The notes under the pieces were generated by a model, which was not told the DNA's origin, did no database searches, and saw only the letters and a program-made list of their open reading frames with translations. Made by a program: the position numbers and the translations under genes. A stretch of DNA of 64,000 bases from Elusimicrobiota bacterium (GTDB lineage: Bacteria; Elusimicrobiota; Elusimicrobia; FEN-1173): assembly GCA_016721625.1 (NCBI GenBank), contig JADKHR010000001.1:2418001-2482000 (forward strand), given 5' to 3'. The first letter of the stretch is position 1. Each line of letters opens with the position of its first letter. Positions 31,650 through 39,913 of the stretch are shown one piece after another.

Positions 31650-32927
31650 ATGGAAGAAAAACTGTTTTGGATTTCGCTCGTCAGCGGGATTTATGCCTAC
31701 GCGTTCAAGCGGTTTTTTCAAAGCAAGGAACGGTTGGCGGATCCTCGCGGCGTTATCTTGTTGAACGGGCTGTTTTGGGCTTTTGTCGGGGTGGCGGCGG
31801 GGTTTCTGCTGGCCTCCTACAAAGAATTAGACACGCTGACCTGGCCCATCGGCGTCGCTTGCGCCGCCGCGGGGGGGCTGTTGGGCGCCCTCTGGGTTCT
31901 GCCCACGCGGCTTAAACCGGAGGGGATTCAGAGTCTTTGGGCCCTCCAGGGCATGGTGTTCTCGGCGGCCGTGGGCGGGGTGATGGGGGTCGGGCGCGGC
32001 GGCCTGGCCCTGGGAATCGGCGGGTTGGGGGTTCTCGGGTTGGCCGCGGGGCAGTTGGTTCGGACGGCTTCGGCGCCGGTGGCGAAAGCTTCGGTGTCCG
32101 GGTTCCTGGCGGGGTTGGGGGGGCTGGCCGGGTTTTGGTTGAGCGGGGCGGGGGGGGCGGAACCGTCGCTCTTGATGATCCTGGGGCTGGGGGCGTGCGG
32201 CTACGTGCTGGGGAACGGGTGGCGGCCGCGGCTTCAATGGAAGGCGGAGGAAAACGGTGTTCTCCTGCGGGAAAGCCAGGAGTGGGCGGACACCGGATTT
32301 TCCGCCATCCTGCTCGCCGCCGTGATCATGTTTTTCCTGGTTCAGGCTTTCAAGATCCCGTCTGGGTCCATGCGAAGCACCCTTTTGGAAGGGGACCACC
32401 TCTTCGTCAACAAGTTCATTTACGGCGTGCGAATTCCCTACACCAACCGACGGGTCTTGCGATGGAAAAAGGTTCAGCGGGGCGACGTGGTGGTTTTCCG
32501 TTTTCCGGCGGTGGATCGCACCAGCCCCCATTACGGGAAAGATTTCATTAAACGCGCCATCGCCCTTCCCGGCGATACCGTGGAGATCAAAGACAAGCGG
32601 GTGTTTGTGAACGGTGTCCAGCAGGTGGAACCTTACGCCCAATGGGAAGACAATTTCCTCATCCCCGGGCCCGATGAATTCAAGAAAGATCCGGCTGTAT
32701 TTCAAGAAATATGGGTCGCCCGCAAGGCTTCCCTGAGCCCCGCGGGGGAAAATGTGCGGGACAATTTCGGACCCATTGTTGTGCCGCCGGGCAACTATTT
32801 CGTGATGGGGGACAACCGGGACCGGTCCTACGACGCCCGGTTCTGGGGGCCCATGCCCGACGCCAACCTGAAGGGCCGCGCCTGGCTCCTTTACCTTCCC
32901 TTTCGCCGCTGGAAAATCATCCGCTGA
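31650..32927 (+). CDS. lepB: Signal peptidase I with extended N-terminal membrane region
   Basis: A 425-residue protein, much longer than typical type I signal peptidases. Residues 1-~195 consist of several glycine-rich membrane helices with no resemblance to the peptidase. The catalytic part then follows: a membrane helix, serine nucleophile in KIPSGSMRSTLLEGDHLFVNKF, and the general-base lysine in DFIKRAIALPGD, ending with MGDNRDRSYDARFWGP. It removes signal peptides from exported preproteins. The start ATG lies 14 bases after lepA, the classical lepA-lepB pairing. Confidence 0.9.
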   Translation: MEEKLFWISLVSGIYAYAFKRFFQSKERLADPRGVILLNGLFWAFVGVAAGFLLASYKELDTLTWPIGVACAAAGGLLGALWVLPTRLKPEGIQSLWALQGMVFSAAVGGVMGVGRGGLALGIGGLGVLGLAAGQLVRTASAPVAKASVSGFLAGLGGLAGFWLSGAGGAEPSLLMILGLGACGYVLGNGWRPRLQWKAEENGVLLRESQEWADTGFSAILLAAVIMFFLVQAFKIPSGSMRSTLLEGDHLFVNKFIYGVRIPYTNRRVLRWKKVQRGDVVVFRFPAVDRTSPHYGKDFIKRAIALPGDTVEIKDKRVFVNGVQQVEPYAQWEDNFLIPGPDEFKKDPAVFQEIWVARKASLSPAGENVRDNFGPIVVPPGNYFVMGDNRDRSYDARFWGPMPDANLKGRAWLLYLPFRRWKIIR

Positions 32928-32996
32928 CGTTTCCTTTTTTTTGTAGAGAGGGGTGGCTCGAAATTAAGCCTCTCTCCTGCACGGCGGAGGGGTTCC

Positions 32997-34115
32997 ATGA
33001 AAACCGATCCTGAAAAATCCACGGGGCTCTACCTTCATATTCCCTTTTGTTCGGTCAAATGCCGGTTTTGTGATTTCGCGGCTTACCCCGGACGCTTAAA
33101 GGATATTCCTCGCTATCTCGCCGCGTTGGCGCGGGAGATCGAGCGACGGGCGCGGGAATTTCCTGGGCGCATGTTGGACACGTTTTACGTGGGGGGAGGG
33201 ACGCCGTCCCTTCTGGAGCCCAGCGACTGGCGGGGTCTTATGGCCGGGGTGCGGGCGGGTTTTTCGACGGACCCGCCATGGGAAGCTTCCCTGGAATGCA
33301 ACCCCGACGGTGTCACGGCGGAAAAACTCGCCGTTTGGAGGGAGTTGGGGATCAACCGCCTCAGTTTCGGGCTTCAATCGGACGAACCCTCCTTGCTCGC
33401 CGCCTTGGGCCGCACCCATTCCTGGGAAGATTTCCAACACGTGTTTCGCGCGGCCCGCGCGGCGGGGTTCTCCAACTTAAACGCCGATTTAATGTTCGGG
33501 CTTCCGGGACAAACCCGGGCGGGGTGGGCGCGCACCCTCGGGCGGGTGTTGGAGTTGGAGCCGGACCATGTGTCGACCTACGGGCTCCAGGTGGAAGAAT
33601 CCACCTATTTCCACCGGTCAGGTGTTCAGGCGGACGACGATCTTCAAGCGGATATGTATGAGGATGCCGCGAACGCGCTCGAAACCGCCGGGTTCATCCA
33701 CTACGAAATTTCCAATTTCGCCCGACCGGGTTTTGAATGCCGGCACAACCTTCGCTATTGGCGCAACCAGCCTTGTTTGGGCGCCGGTGTTTCCGCCGCG
33801 TGGTACGACGGGACCACGCGCCGCACCAACACGGAGGATCTCACGGCGTATATGGAATCGGTGGAAAAAAACGGTGTCTACGACGCCGAAGCCGTCCAAC
33901 TGGGCCCCGACCAACGGGAGGGGGAAAACCTGATGCTCGCCCTTCGCTTGAAGGAGGGCGTGGTCCCCTCCGCGGAGGCCCTGTCCCTTTATGGCCACGT
34001 TCTCTATCGGTCCGTCCGGGAAGGGTTGCTCTTAAAAGAGGGCGACCGGTATGGTCCCACGCGGCTCGGCTGGCGCCTTTCCAACCGCATATTCGTCGAT
34101 CTCCTGGGCAAGTGA
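32997..34115 (+). CDS. hemW: HemW-like radical SAM protein
   Basis: A 372-residue member of the HemW/HemN-like group. Radical SAM motif in YLHIPFCSVKCRFCDFAAY, then FYVGGGTPSLL, LSFGLQS and DLMFGLPGQT. The C-terminal HemW signature FARPGFECRHNLRYWRNQPCLGAG is present. HemW is a heme chaperone rather than the true coproporphyrinogen oxidase. It lies between lepB and the hrcA operon, as in many genomes (hemW-hrcA). Confidence 0.9.
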   Translation: MKTDPEKSTGLYLHIPFCSVKCRFCDFAAYPGRLKDIPRYLAALAREIERRAREFPGRMLDTFYVGGGTPSLLEPSDWRGLMAGVRAGFSTDPPWEASLECNPDGVTAEKLAVWRELGINRLSFGLQSDEPSLLAALGRTHSWEDFQHVFRAARAAGFSNLNADLMFGLPGQTRAGWARTLGRVLELEPDHVSTYGLQVEESTYFHRSGVQADDDLQADMYEDAANALETAGFIHYEISNFARPGFECRHNLRYWRNQPCLGAGVSAAWYDGTTRRTNTEDLTAYMESVEKNGVYDAEAVQLGPDQREGENLMLALRLKEGVVPSAEALSLYGHVLYRSVREGLLLKEGDRYGPTRLGWRLSNRIFVDLLGK

Positions 34116-34131
34116 ATCATTCGGGTTAAGA
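34113..34131. repeat. Solitary copy of the MITE terminal sequence
   Basis: TGAATCATTCGGGTTAAG matches the right terminal inverted repeat of the element at 47381-47546 (TGAATTATTCGGGTTAA) with one mismatch in 17 bases. Its first TGA is the hemW stop codon. No partner repeat is visible within 1 kb. Confidence 0.4.
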
Positions 34132-34211
34132 AGGATGAGGACGAAGCTGCGGGGGGAACATTCCAGCATAGTATAATAGTGAAGGGCGTCCCCCTGTGGG
34201 ATAGAATTTGT

Positions 34212-34240
34212 TTGACAGGGGGGCGGGGGTGTGTTATACT
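34212..34240 (+). promoter_or_regulatory. Sigma-70 promoter of the hrcA operon
   Basis: TTGACA (34212-34217) and TATACT (34235-34240) are 17 bases apart, a near-consensus promoter. The CIRCE operator begins two bases downstream of the -10. Confidence 0.92.
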
Positions 34241-34241
34241 G

Positions 34242-34268
34242 TTAGCACTCGGAAGGTTTGAGTGCTAA
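34242..34268. promoter_or_regulatory. CIRCE operator
   Basis: TTAGCACTC, a 9-base spacer, then GAGTGCTAA: an exact CIRCE element. HrcA binds it and represses the operon until heat stress. It lies 3 bases before the hrcA ATG, so it also overlaps the leader of the mRNA. Confidence 0.98.
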
Positions 34269-34271
34269 TTA

Positions 34272-35357
34272 ATGAGATCCCTTTCCACCATTGAGCAGGA
34301 AGAGCGGAAGCGGCGGTTGCTTCAGGCCGTTATCCACCAATACATCAAGACGGGGAAGCCCGTGGGGTCGGCTTTTATCGCGGGGCGGAAGGAACTGGAA
34401 CTTTCCCCGGCGACCATCCGGAACATTATGGGAGAGCTGGAGCGGGAGGGGTTTTTGACCCATCCCCACACCTCGGCGGGGCGCGTGCCCACGGACAAGG
34501 CCTATCGATTTTATGTGGACAGTTTGGTGGAGCTCCAACAGTTGGCCATCAAAGAGGAAGAGCGGATCCGCCGGGAACACGAAGCGCGGGTTCGGGAGGT
34601 GGAAGAGCTCATGCTTTCGACCTCCAAAACCCTTTCGGTTCTCTCAAACTTCACGGGGTTCGTGACGTCGCCGGGGATCGACCAGTCTCGGCTTCAGCAC
34701 ATGGAGCTGATTCCCTTGGACGAGCGGCGGTTGTTGGCGGTTCTGGTCAGCGACGCGGGGGTGGTGAAGCACCGGCAGGTGACCTTCGACGGACCTTATC
34801 CCCGGGAACTTTTGAAACCCTTGGAGCGGATGCTGAACGATCGGCTTCGGGGCCAGCCTTTCGGGCGGGTGCGGGAGACGTTGTTGGACCACATCGATGC
34901 TCTTCACCAGCGGCAAATCGATTTGATGGAGTTCGCCCGGCACGTCACCGAGGAGGCCTTCGCTTCCGGCGACGTGGGGGACATCTATTTGGAAGGTGCG
35001 GGGAATATTCTTTCCCTGCCGGATTTCAGCGGGCAGGAAGACCTTCGCCAGCTGGTTCATTTGCTGGACGAAAAGCGCGCCTTGGGAGATTTGATACGCG
35101 AAGACATGGCGGAGCCGGCGGTGTCGGCCCGATTCCCGGGGGTTCGGGTGAAGATCGGGTCGGAAAACCGTTCGCCGGATTTAAAGAATTTGAGCTTGAT
35201 TTCGTCCAGCTACACCATCGGCACGCGCCAGGTGGGTGTGTTGGGCATCATCGGGCCTCGCCGTATGGAGTATTCCCGCATGATCAGTTTGGTGAACCAA
35301 ATGGCCCAGGCGGTGACGGGGGCTTTGAACCGAATGGTGGGAGGATCGGATGAGTGA
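34272..35357 (+). CDS. hrcA: Heat-inducible transcription repressor HrcA
   Basis: A 361-residue HrcA. The N-terminal winged helix (RRLLQAVIHQYIKTGKPVGS; LSPATIRNIMGELEREGFL; HPHTSAGRVPTDKAYRFYVD) and the C-terminal IGSENRSPDLKNLSLISSSY and GVLGIIGPRRMEYSRM signatures are clear. It is autoregulated through the CIRCE site at its own promoter. ATG 34272. It overlaps grpE by 8 bases. Confidence 0.96.
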   Translation: MRSLSTIEQEERKRRLLQAVIHQYIKTGKPVGSAFIAGRKELELSPATIRNIMGELEREGFLTHPHTSAGRVPTDKAYRFYVDSLVELQQLAIKEEERIRREHEARVREVEELMLSTSKTLSVLSNFTGFVTSPGIDQSRLQHMELIPLDERRLLAVLVSDAGVVKHRQVTFDGPYPRELLKPLERMLNDRLRGQPFGRVRETLLDHIDALHQRQIDLMEFARHVTEEAFASGDVGDIYLEGAGNILSLPDFSGQEDLRQLVHLLDEKRALGDLIREDMAEPAVSARFPGVRVKIGSENRSPDLKNLSLISSSYTIGTRQVGVLGIIGPRRMEYSRMISLVNQMAQAVTGALNRMVGGSDE

Positions 35358-35940
35358 ATCGAAGGACACCGCGATGTCCGAGGCGGCCCGAGCGGCGGCT
35401 GAGGAGAAAGTTTCGGAATTGGATATTTTGAAGCAGTCCTTAGACGAGGCCAAGCTGAAATCGGCGGATTATTACGATCAGCTCCTCCGTTTAAAGGCGG
35501 AGTTCGATAATTTTCGCAAACGCATGGAGCGGGAAAAAGCCGACGCCCGCCGCTGGGGGAAAGAGGAGATTGTTCTCCGGTTGGTGTCCCTCATGGACGT
35601 GATGGAACAGGCCGAATCGGCGGCCCACGGAACGGCGGACATCAAGTCCATCGTGTTGGGGCTGGACATGCTTTACGGGGAGTTTAAACGGCTTTTGAAA
35701 GAAGAAGGTTTGGAGGATGTCCCCGCTACCGTCGGGGAACCTTACGACCATAATGCGCAGGAAGCCGTGGAGACGGTGGAGGAGGATGGGGCGGCGGGGC
35801 GGATCCTTTCGGTGCTTCAGAAAGGGTATCGGTTTCAGGGGGTTCTCTTCCGGCCGGCGCGGGTGAAGGTTTCCAAGAATAAGGGTGCGGGGAATTTGGC
35901 TCCTCGGGAGAAATCCCAGGACGACGCCCCGGCGGTTTAA
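35350..35940 (+). CDS. grpE: Nucleotide exchange factor GrpE
   Basis: A 196-residue protein: an acidic N-terminus, a long coiled coil (residues ~25-70 with YYDQLLRLKAEFDNFRKRMER) and the C-terminal beta domain with GVEDVPATVGEPYDHNAQEAVETV-like sequence and GILSVLQKGYRFQGVLFRPARVKVSK. It releases ADP from DnaK. Alternative later ATGs exist; the start overlapping hrcA gives normal length. Confidence 0.93.
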   Translation: MSESKDTAMSEAARAAAEEKVSELDILKQSLDEAKLKSADYYDQLLRLKAEFDNFRKRMEREKADARRWGKEEIVLRLVSLMDVMEQAESAAHGTADIKSIVLGLDMLYGEFKRLLKEEGLEDVPATVGEPYDHNAQEAVETVEEDGAAGRILSVLQKGYRFQGVLFRPARVKVSKNKGAGNLAPREKSQDDAPAV

Positions 35941-35958
35941 TTTCAAGGAGGATCCAAC

Positions 35959-37845
35959 ATGTCTAAAATCATCGGTATCGACTTGGGAACATCGAATTCG
36001 GCGGCGGCGGTGATGGAAGGCGGCAAGCCCGTCATCATTCCGTCGGCGGAAGGCACCACCTTGGGGGGCAAGGCGTTTCCCAGCTACGTGGCGTTCACGA
36101 AAGACGATCAACTGCTGGTGGGCGAGCCCGCGCGGCGCCAGGCGGTTTCGAACACGGAAGGAACCGTCTACGCTTTCAAGCGGAAAATGGGGCAGGAGTT
36201 CAACTATTCCATTCATGGGAAAGACTACACCCCCCAACAGTTGTCGGCGTTTATTCTGCAAAAGATCAAGCGGGACGCCGAAGCCTATCTGGGCGACAAG
36301 GTGGAAAAAGCCGTGATCACTGTGCCCGCTTATTTCAACGACAACCAGCGCCAGGCCACCAAAGACGCCGGAAAGATCGCCGGCTTGGAAGTGGTGCGGT
36401 TGGTCAACGAACCCACGGCGGCCTCCTTGGCCTATGGATTGGACAAGTCCGGACAGGCCCAGAAAATTCTGGTGTTCGACCTGGGCGGCGGAACCTTGGA
36501 CGTGACCATCATGGACATGGGGTCCATCGAGAAAGAGGCCACGTTTCAGGTGCTCTCCACCTCCGGCGACACCCAGCTGGGCGGAACGGACATGGACAAC
36601 GTCTTGATCGATTTCATCGCCGAGGAGTTCCGGAAGGAAAACGGCATCGATCTGCGGAAGGACAAGATGGCCATGCAGAGGTTTAAAGAAGCGGCCGAAA
36701 AATCCAAGATCGAACTCTCCACGGTGTTGGAGACCGACATCAACCTGCCCTTCATCACGGCGGACGCCTCCGGGCCCAAGCACTTGCAGATGAAGCTCAC
36801 GCGTTCCAAGCTCGAGTCTTTGGTTCAGCCGATCATTGACCGATGCAAGCATCCGATGGAGCAGGCGTTGAAAGACGCCGGGCTCTCGGCCGGCCAGATC
36901 ACGAAAGTGATCATGGTGGGCGGGCCCACGCGCATGCCCATTGTTTTGAAATTCGTCGAAAGCTACATCGGGCGGAAAATCGAGGGCGGGGTGAACCCCA
37001 TGGAGTGCGTGGCCTTGGGCGCCGCCATTCAGGCCGGCGTGTTGGGCGGCGAAGTCAAAGACGTCCTGCTTTTGGACGTGACGCCCCTTTCCTTGGGCCT
37101 CGAAACCCTGGGCGGCGTCATGACCAAGTTGATCGAGCGGAACACCACGATCCCCATGAAGAAGTCTCAAACCTTCTCGACCGCGTCCGACCAACAGCCG
37201 GCCGTGACGATCCATGTTTTGCAGGGTGAGCGGCCCCTGGCCAAGGACAACACGTCCCTGGGCCATTTCGACTTGGACGGCATTCCGCCGGCCCCGCGCG
37301 GCATGCCGCAAATCGAGGTGACCTTCGACATCGACGCCAACGGCATCTTGAACGTGAAAGCCTTGGACATGGGCACGAAGAAGGAACAGCACATCACCAT
37401 CCACGCCAAGAGCAAGCTCTCCAAAGACGAGGTGGAGAAATTCGTCAAGGAAGCCGAGAAGTTTGCCGACGAGGACAAAAAGAAGGCCCAGGAAATCGAA
37501 ACCAAAAACGAGGCCGACGCCGTTGTTTACTCTACGGAAAAGGCCCTAAAAGAGCACGGCGACAAGGTGAGCCAGGACGACCGCATGGCCATCGAGCGCG
37601 CGGTGACCGACGCCAAAGAGGCGCTGAAGGGCACGGACTTGGACAAGATCAAGAAAACCAAGGAAGACCTGCTTCAGGCTTCCCATAAGTTGGCCGAGGA
37701 GGTCTACAAGGCGGCTTCCGCCAAGGCCCAGGCCGGGGGAGAAGCGCCGGGCGGGGGGGCCACCGCCGGTGACGCCTCCGCGGGGGGCAACGGGAAAGAA
37801 AAGGTGGTGGACGCGGAGGTGGTGGACGAGGATAAGAAACCCTAG
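35959..37845 (+). CDS. dnaK: Chaperone protein DnaK (Hsp70)
   Basis: A 628-residue Hsp70. IIGIDLGTSNSAAAVMEGG, VPAYFNDNQRQATKDAG, VFDLGGGTLDVTIM and GGPTRMPIV mark the ATPase domain; the substrate domain follows with DVTPLSLGLETLGG. The C-terminal tail is Gly/Ala-rich and ends in VVDEDKK. Ribosome-binding site AAGGAGG before ATG 35959. It is the main Hsp70 with GrpE and DnaJ in the same operon. Confidence 0.97.
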   Translation: MSKIIGIDLGTSNSAAAVMEGGKPVIIPSAEGTTLGGKAFPSYVAFTKDDQLLVGEPARRQAVSNTEGTVYAFKRKMGQEFNYSIHGKDYTPQQLSAFILQKIKRDAEAYLGDKVEKAVITVPAYFNDNQRQATKDAGKIAGLEVVRLVNEPTAASLAYGLDKSGQAQKILVFDLGGGTLDVTIMDMGSIEKEATFQVLSTSGDTQLGGTDMDNVLIDFIAEEFRKENGIDLRKDKMAMQRFKEAAEKSKIELSTVLETDINLPFITADASGPKHLQMKLTRSKLESLVQPIIDRCKHPMEQALKDAGLSAGQITKVIMVGGPTRMPIVLKFVESYIGRKIEGGVNPMECVALGAAIQAGVLGGEVKDVLLLDVTPLSLGLETLGGVMTKLIERNTTIPMKKSQTFSTASDQQPAVTIHVLQGERPLAKDNTSLGHFDLDGIPPAPRGMPQIEVTFDIDANGILNVKALDMGTKKEQHITIHAKSKLSKDEVEKFVKEAEKFADEDKKKAQEIETKNEADAVVYSTEKALKEHGDKVSQDDRMAIERAVTDAKEALKGTDLDKIKKTKEDLLQASHKLAEEVYKAASAKAQAGGEAPGGGATAGDASAGGNGKEKVVDAEVVDEDKKP

Positions 37846-37865
37846 TTCCGCAGGGGTCCTTCGTC

Positions 37866-38772
37866 ATGGCCAAGCGCGATTATTATGAGGTCCTGGGCGT
37901 TTCTAAAACCGCCTCGGCCGATGAGCTGAAGCAGGCTTATCGAAAACTCGCGCTTCAACACCATCCGGATCGGAACCCCGGGAACAAAACCTCCGAGGAC
38001 AAATCGGAAAGGGGCCGACTTGCAAGCCGAGCATGTGGTCACGTTGGTGGAGGCGTTCACCGGCACCCAGGCCGCCCTGCGGGTGACCCGCCACGCCGCC
38101 TGCGCCGTTTGCAAGGGGTCCGGGGCCAAGCCCGGCACGTCGGCCAAAACCTGCAGTGATTGCCGCGGCGCCGGCCAGGTCCGCGCCACTCGGGGATTTT
38201 TTACCATGGCCCAAACCTGTCCCCGATGCCAAGGGTCCGGACAGATGGTGGAAAGCCCCTGCGCCGACTGTCGCGGACAGGGGCACGTCCGCAAAACCGA
38301 AAATGTCACCGTCCGTATTCCCCCGGGGGTGGAGGACGGCACCGCGCTCCGCGTTCCGGGCGGAGGAGAGGCGGGAGGGCGGGGAGCCCCGTCGGGAGAT
38401 CTCTACGTGATCATTCGCGTTCGGGAGGACGAGCGCTTTGAGCGGGAGGCGGAAAACCTTTTAACGGAGCGACACGTGACGGTTCCTTTGGCCGCGTTGG
38501 GGGGTGACGTGGACGTTCCCACCGTGCAGAAATCCGTCCGCATCCACATCCCGGCCGGCACCCCGTCGGGAGCACTTTTACGCGTGCGCGGCGAAGGCAT
38601 GCCCGCGTTGCGCGGCGGCGGACGGGGCGATCTTCTGGTCCGCGTTATCGTCGATACGCCTTCGAAACTTTCCAAAGACCAGCGCCGCCTTCTGGCCGAA
38701 CTCGCCAAAACCATGGGCGAAACCGGTATTTCTTCCGAAGAGGGTTTCTTCAAGAACGCTTTCGGCAAGTAG
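37866..38772 (+). pseudogene. dnaJ: Chaperone DnaJ with internal deletion and frame change
   Basis: The first ~45 codons are a normal J-domain start: KRDYYEVLGVSKTASADELK, helix II, and the HPD motif in LQHHPDRNPG. After SEDK the sequence jumps, in another frame, to GADLQAEHVVTLVEAFTGTQ, which in DnaJ lies ~70 residues further on. The rest of the J-domain and the Gly/Phe region are therefore missing. The downstream part is intact: four zinc CxxCxGxG repeats (CAVCKGSG, CSDCRGAG, CPRCQGSG, CADCRGQG) and the C-terminal substrate domains ending GLRVRGEGMP-like. About 215 bases seem absent near 38000-38010. As written no functional DnaJ is made; rearrangement or assembly collapse are both possible. 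Confidence 0.85.
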
Positions 38773-38784
38773 ATCCACCTTCCT

Positions 38785-39525
38785 GTGCCCCACTTTTTTG
38801 TTTCTCCCAAAAGTATTCGCGCCGGCCGGTTCGTCCTTTCGGTTGAAGAGTCCGGTCATTTGGCGCGGGTGTTGAGGAAAAAGGCCGGCGATGAAATTGG
38901 GCTTTTTGACGGAGTGAACCATTCCTATCGCGGGGTGTTGGAGGTCGTGACGCCGGAGCGGGTGGAGGGAAGGATTTTGGCGGAGGCTTCGACGGCGGAG
39001 GAGCCTTACACCCTTCGCTTGTTTCAGGCGGTTCCGAAGGGGGACGCTTTCGAGTGGATTTTGGAGAAGGCCACCGAGCTCGGCGTGGCCGAAATCGTTC
39101 CCCTGCAGACCCGGCGAAGCGTGGCCGTGGTCCCGGCGGACCGCTGGGCCGCGAAAAAAGCGCGCTGGGAAAAAATTGTCCGCGCGGCGTCGGCTCAATG
39201 CGGGCGCGTGGAAGTGCCTCCCATTTCAGTGCCGGTGGACGTGGCGGGGGCCCTCGCCCGGTTGGGGCCGGGGGAGACGTCTCTCATCCCCTGGGAGGGG
39301 GAAATGGAGCGGACGTTGAAAGCCGCGCTCGCTTCCGTCGATCGGGTCGGGCGGCGGCCGGTGGTAAATGTTATGATCGGGCCGGAAGGCGGCTTTGACC
39401 CCGGCGAAGTGGCCCAGGTTCGGGTCGCGGGCGTGGTGCCCGTGACGCTCGGCCCCCGGATTTTACGGACGGAAACCGCCGGGATCTTCGCCGCCTCCGC
39501 CATCTTTTATGAACTCGGACTCTAA
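38785..39525 (+). CDS. rsmE: 16S rRNA (uracil-1498-N3)-methyltransferase
   Basis: A 246-residue SPOUT-family enzyme with GTG start. An N-terminal PUA-like part (ESGHLARVLRKKAGDEIGLFDG) is followed by EWILEKATELGVAEIVPLQTRRS and the knotted SAM site VMIGPEGGFDPGEV and TLGPRILRTETAGIFAASAI. It methylates U1498 of 16S rRNA. The downstream gene overlaps its end by 17 bases; placement after dnaJ is a common arrangement. Confidence 0.94.
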   Translation: MPHFFVSPKSIRAGRFVLSVEESGHLARVLRKKAGDEIGLFDGVNHSYRGVLEVVTPERVEGRILAEASTAEEPYTLRLFQAVPKGDAFEWILEKATELGVAEIVPLQTRRSVAVVPADRWAAKKARWEKIVRAASAQCGRVEVPPISVPVDVAGALARLGPGETSLIPWEGEMERTLKAALASVDRVGRRPVVNVMIGPEGGFDPGEVAQVRVAGVVPVTLGPRILRTETAGIFAASAIFYELGL

Positions 39526-39913
39526 ACCCATTTCCTCCGTTTCCCCGCCCCAGCGAAGTTGGGGTTGGATCGTCGGCGTTTCCGCTGGGGTGAGCGTCGG
39601 CTCATTAATTGCGGGGACGTTCGTCTTGGTGGACCCCCTCGGTTTGTTGGCCGTTTTTTTCTGCGTGGGCGCTTTGGCCGGAATGTTGGCCACCCGCCAG
39701 GCGTGGCTGGCCGGGATCATCGTCGGCCTTCCTCTCGGTTTGCAACAGCTCACCCGTTACTCCCTCCAGGAATTTAAAACTCTATCGGAAGCCCTGGGCC
39801 GGGCCGATTATTGGCGCATCGTTCCCCCGGTTTCCATCGTGGCCACGGGGGTCGCTGTTTTGGGCGCCATGTCCGGGGCGTGGCTTTTGGGCGCGCGGTT
39901 CCGGCCCCGGTGA
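39509..39913 (+). CDS. Small polytopic membrane protein, unknown function
   Basis: A 134-residue protein with about four hydrophobic segments (~19-42, ~44-63, ~66-80 and ~110-128). No family recognised. It overlaps both rsmE and mtaB (GTGA) and so is cotranscribed with them. Confidence 0.6.
   Translation: MNSDSKPISSVSPPQRSWGWIVGVSAGVSVGSLIAGTFVLVDPLGLLAVFFCVGALAGMLATRQAWLAGIIVGLPLGLQQLTRYSLQEFKTLSEALGRADYWRIVPPVSIVATGVAVLGAMSGAWLLGARFRPR

Noticed and set aside
34172..34177. A second TATAAT promoter upstream of hrcA
   Set aside because: No -35 hexamer at suitable distance; the TTGACA/TATACT pair at 34212-34240 is far better placed.
35491..37404. A 637-codon open frame on the minus strand over grpE and dnaK
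   Set aside because: Shadow of dnaK and grpE; no conserved domain and no plausible start context.
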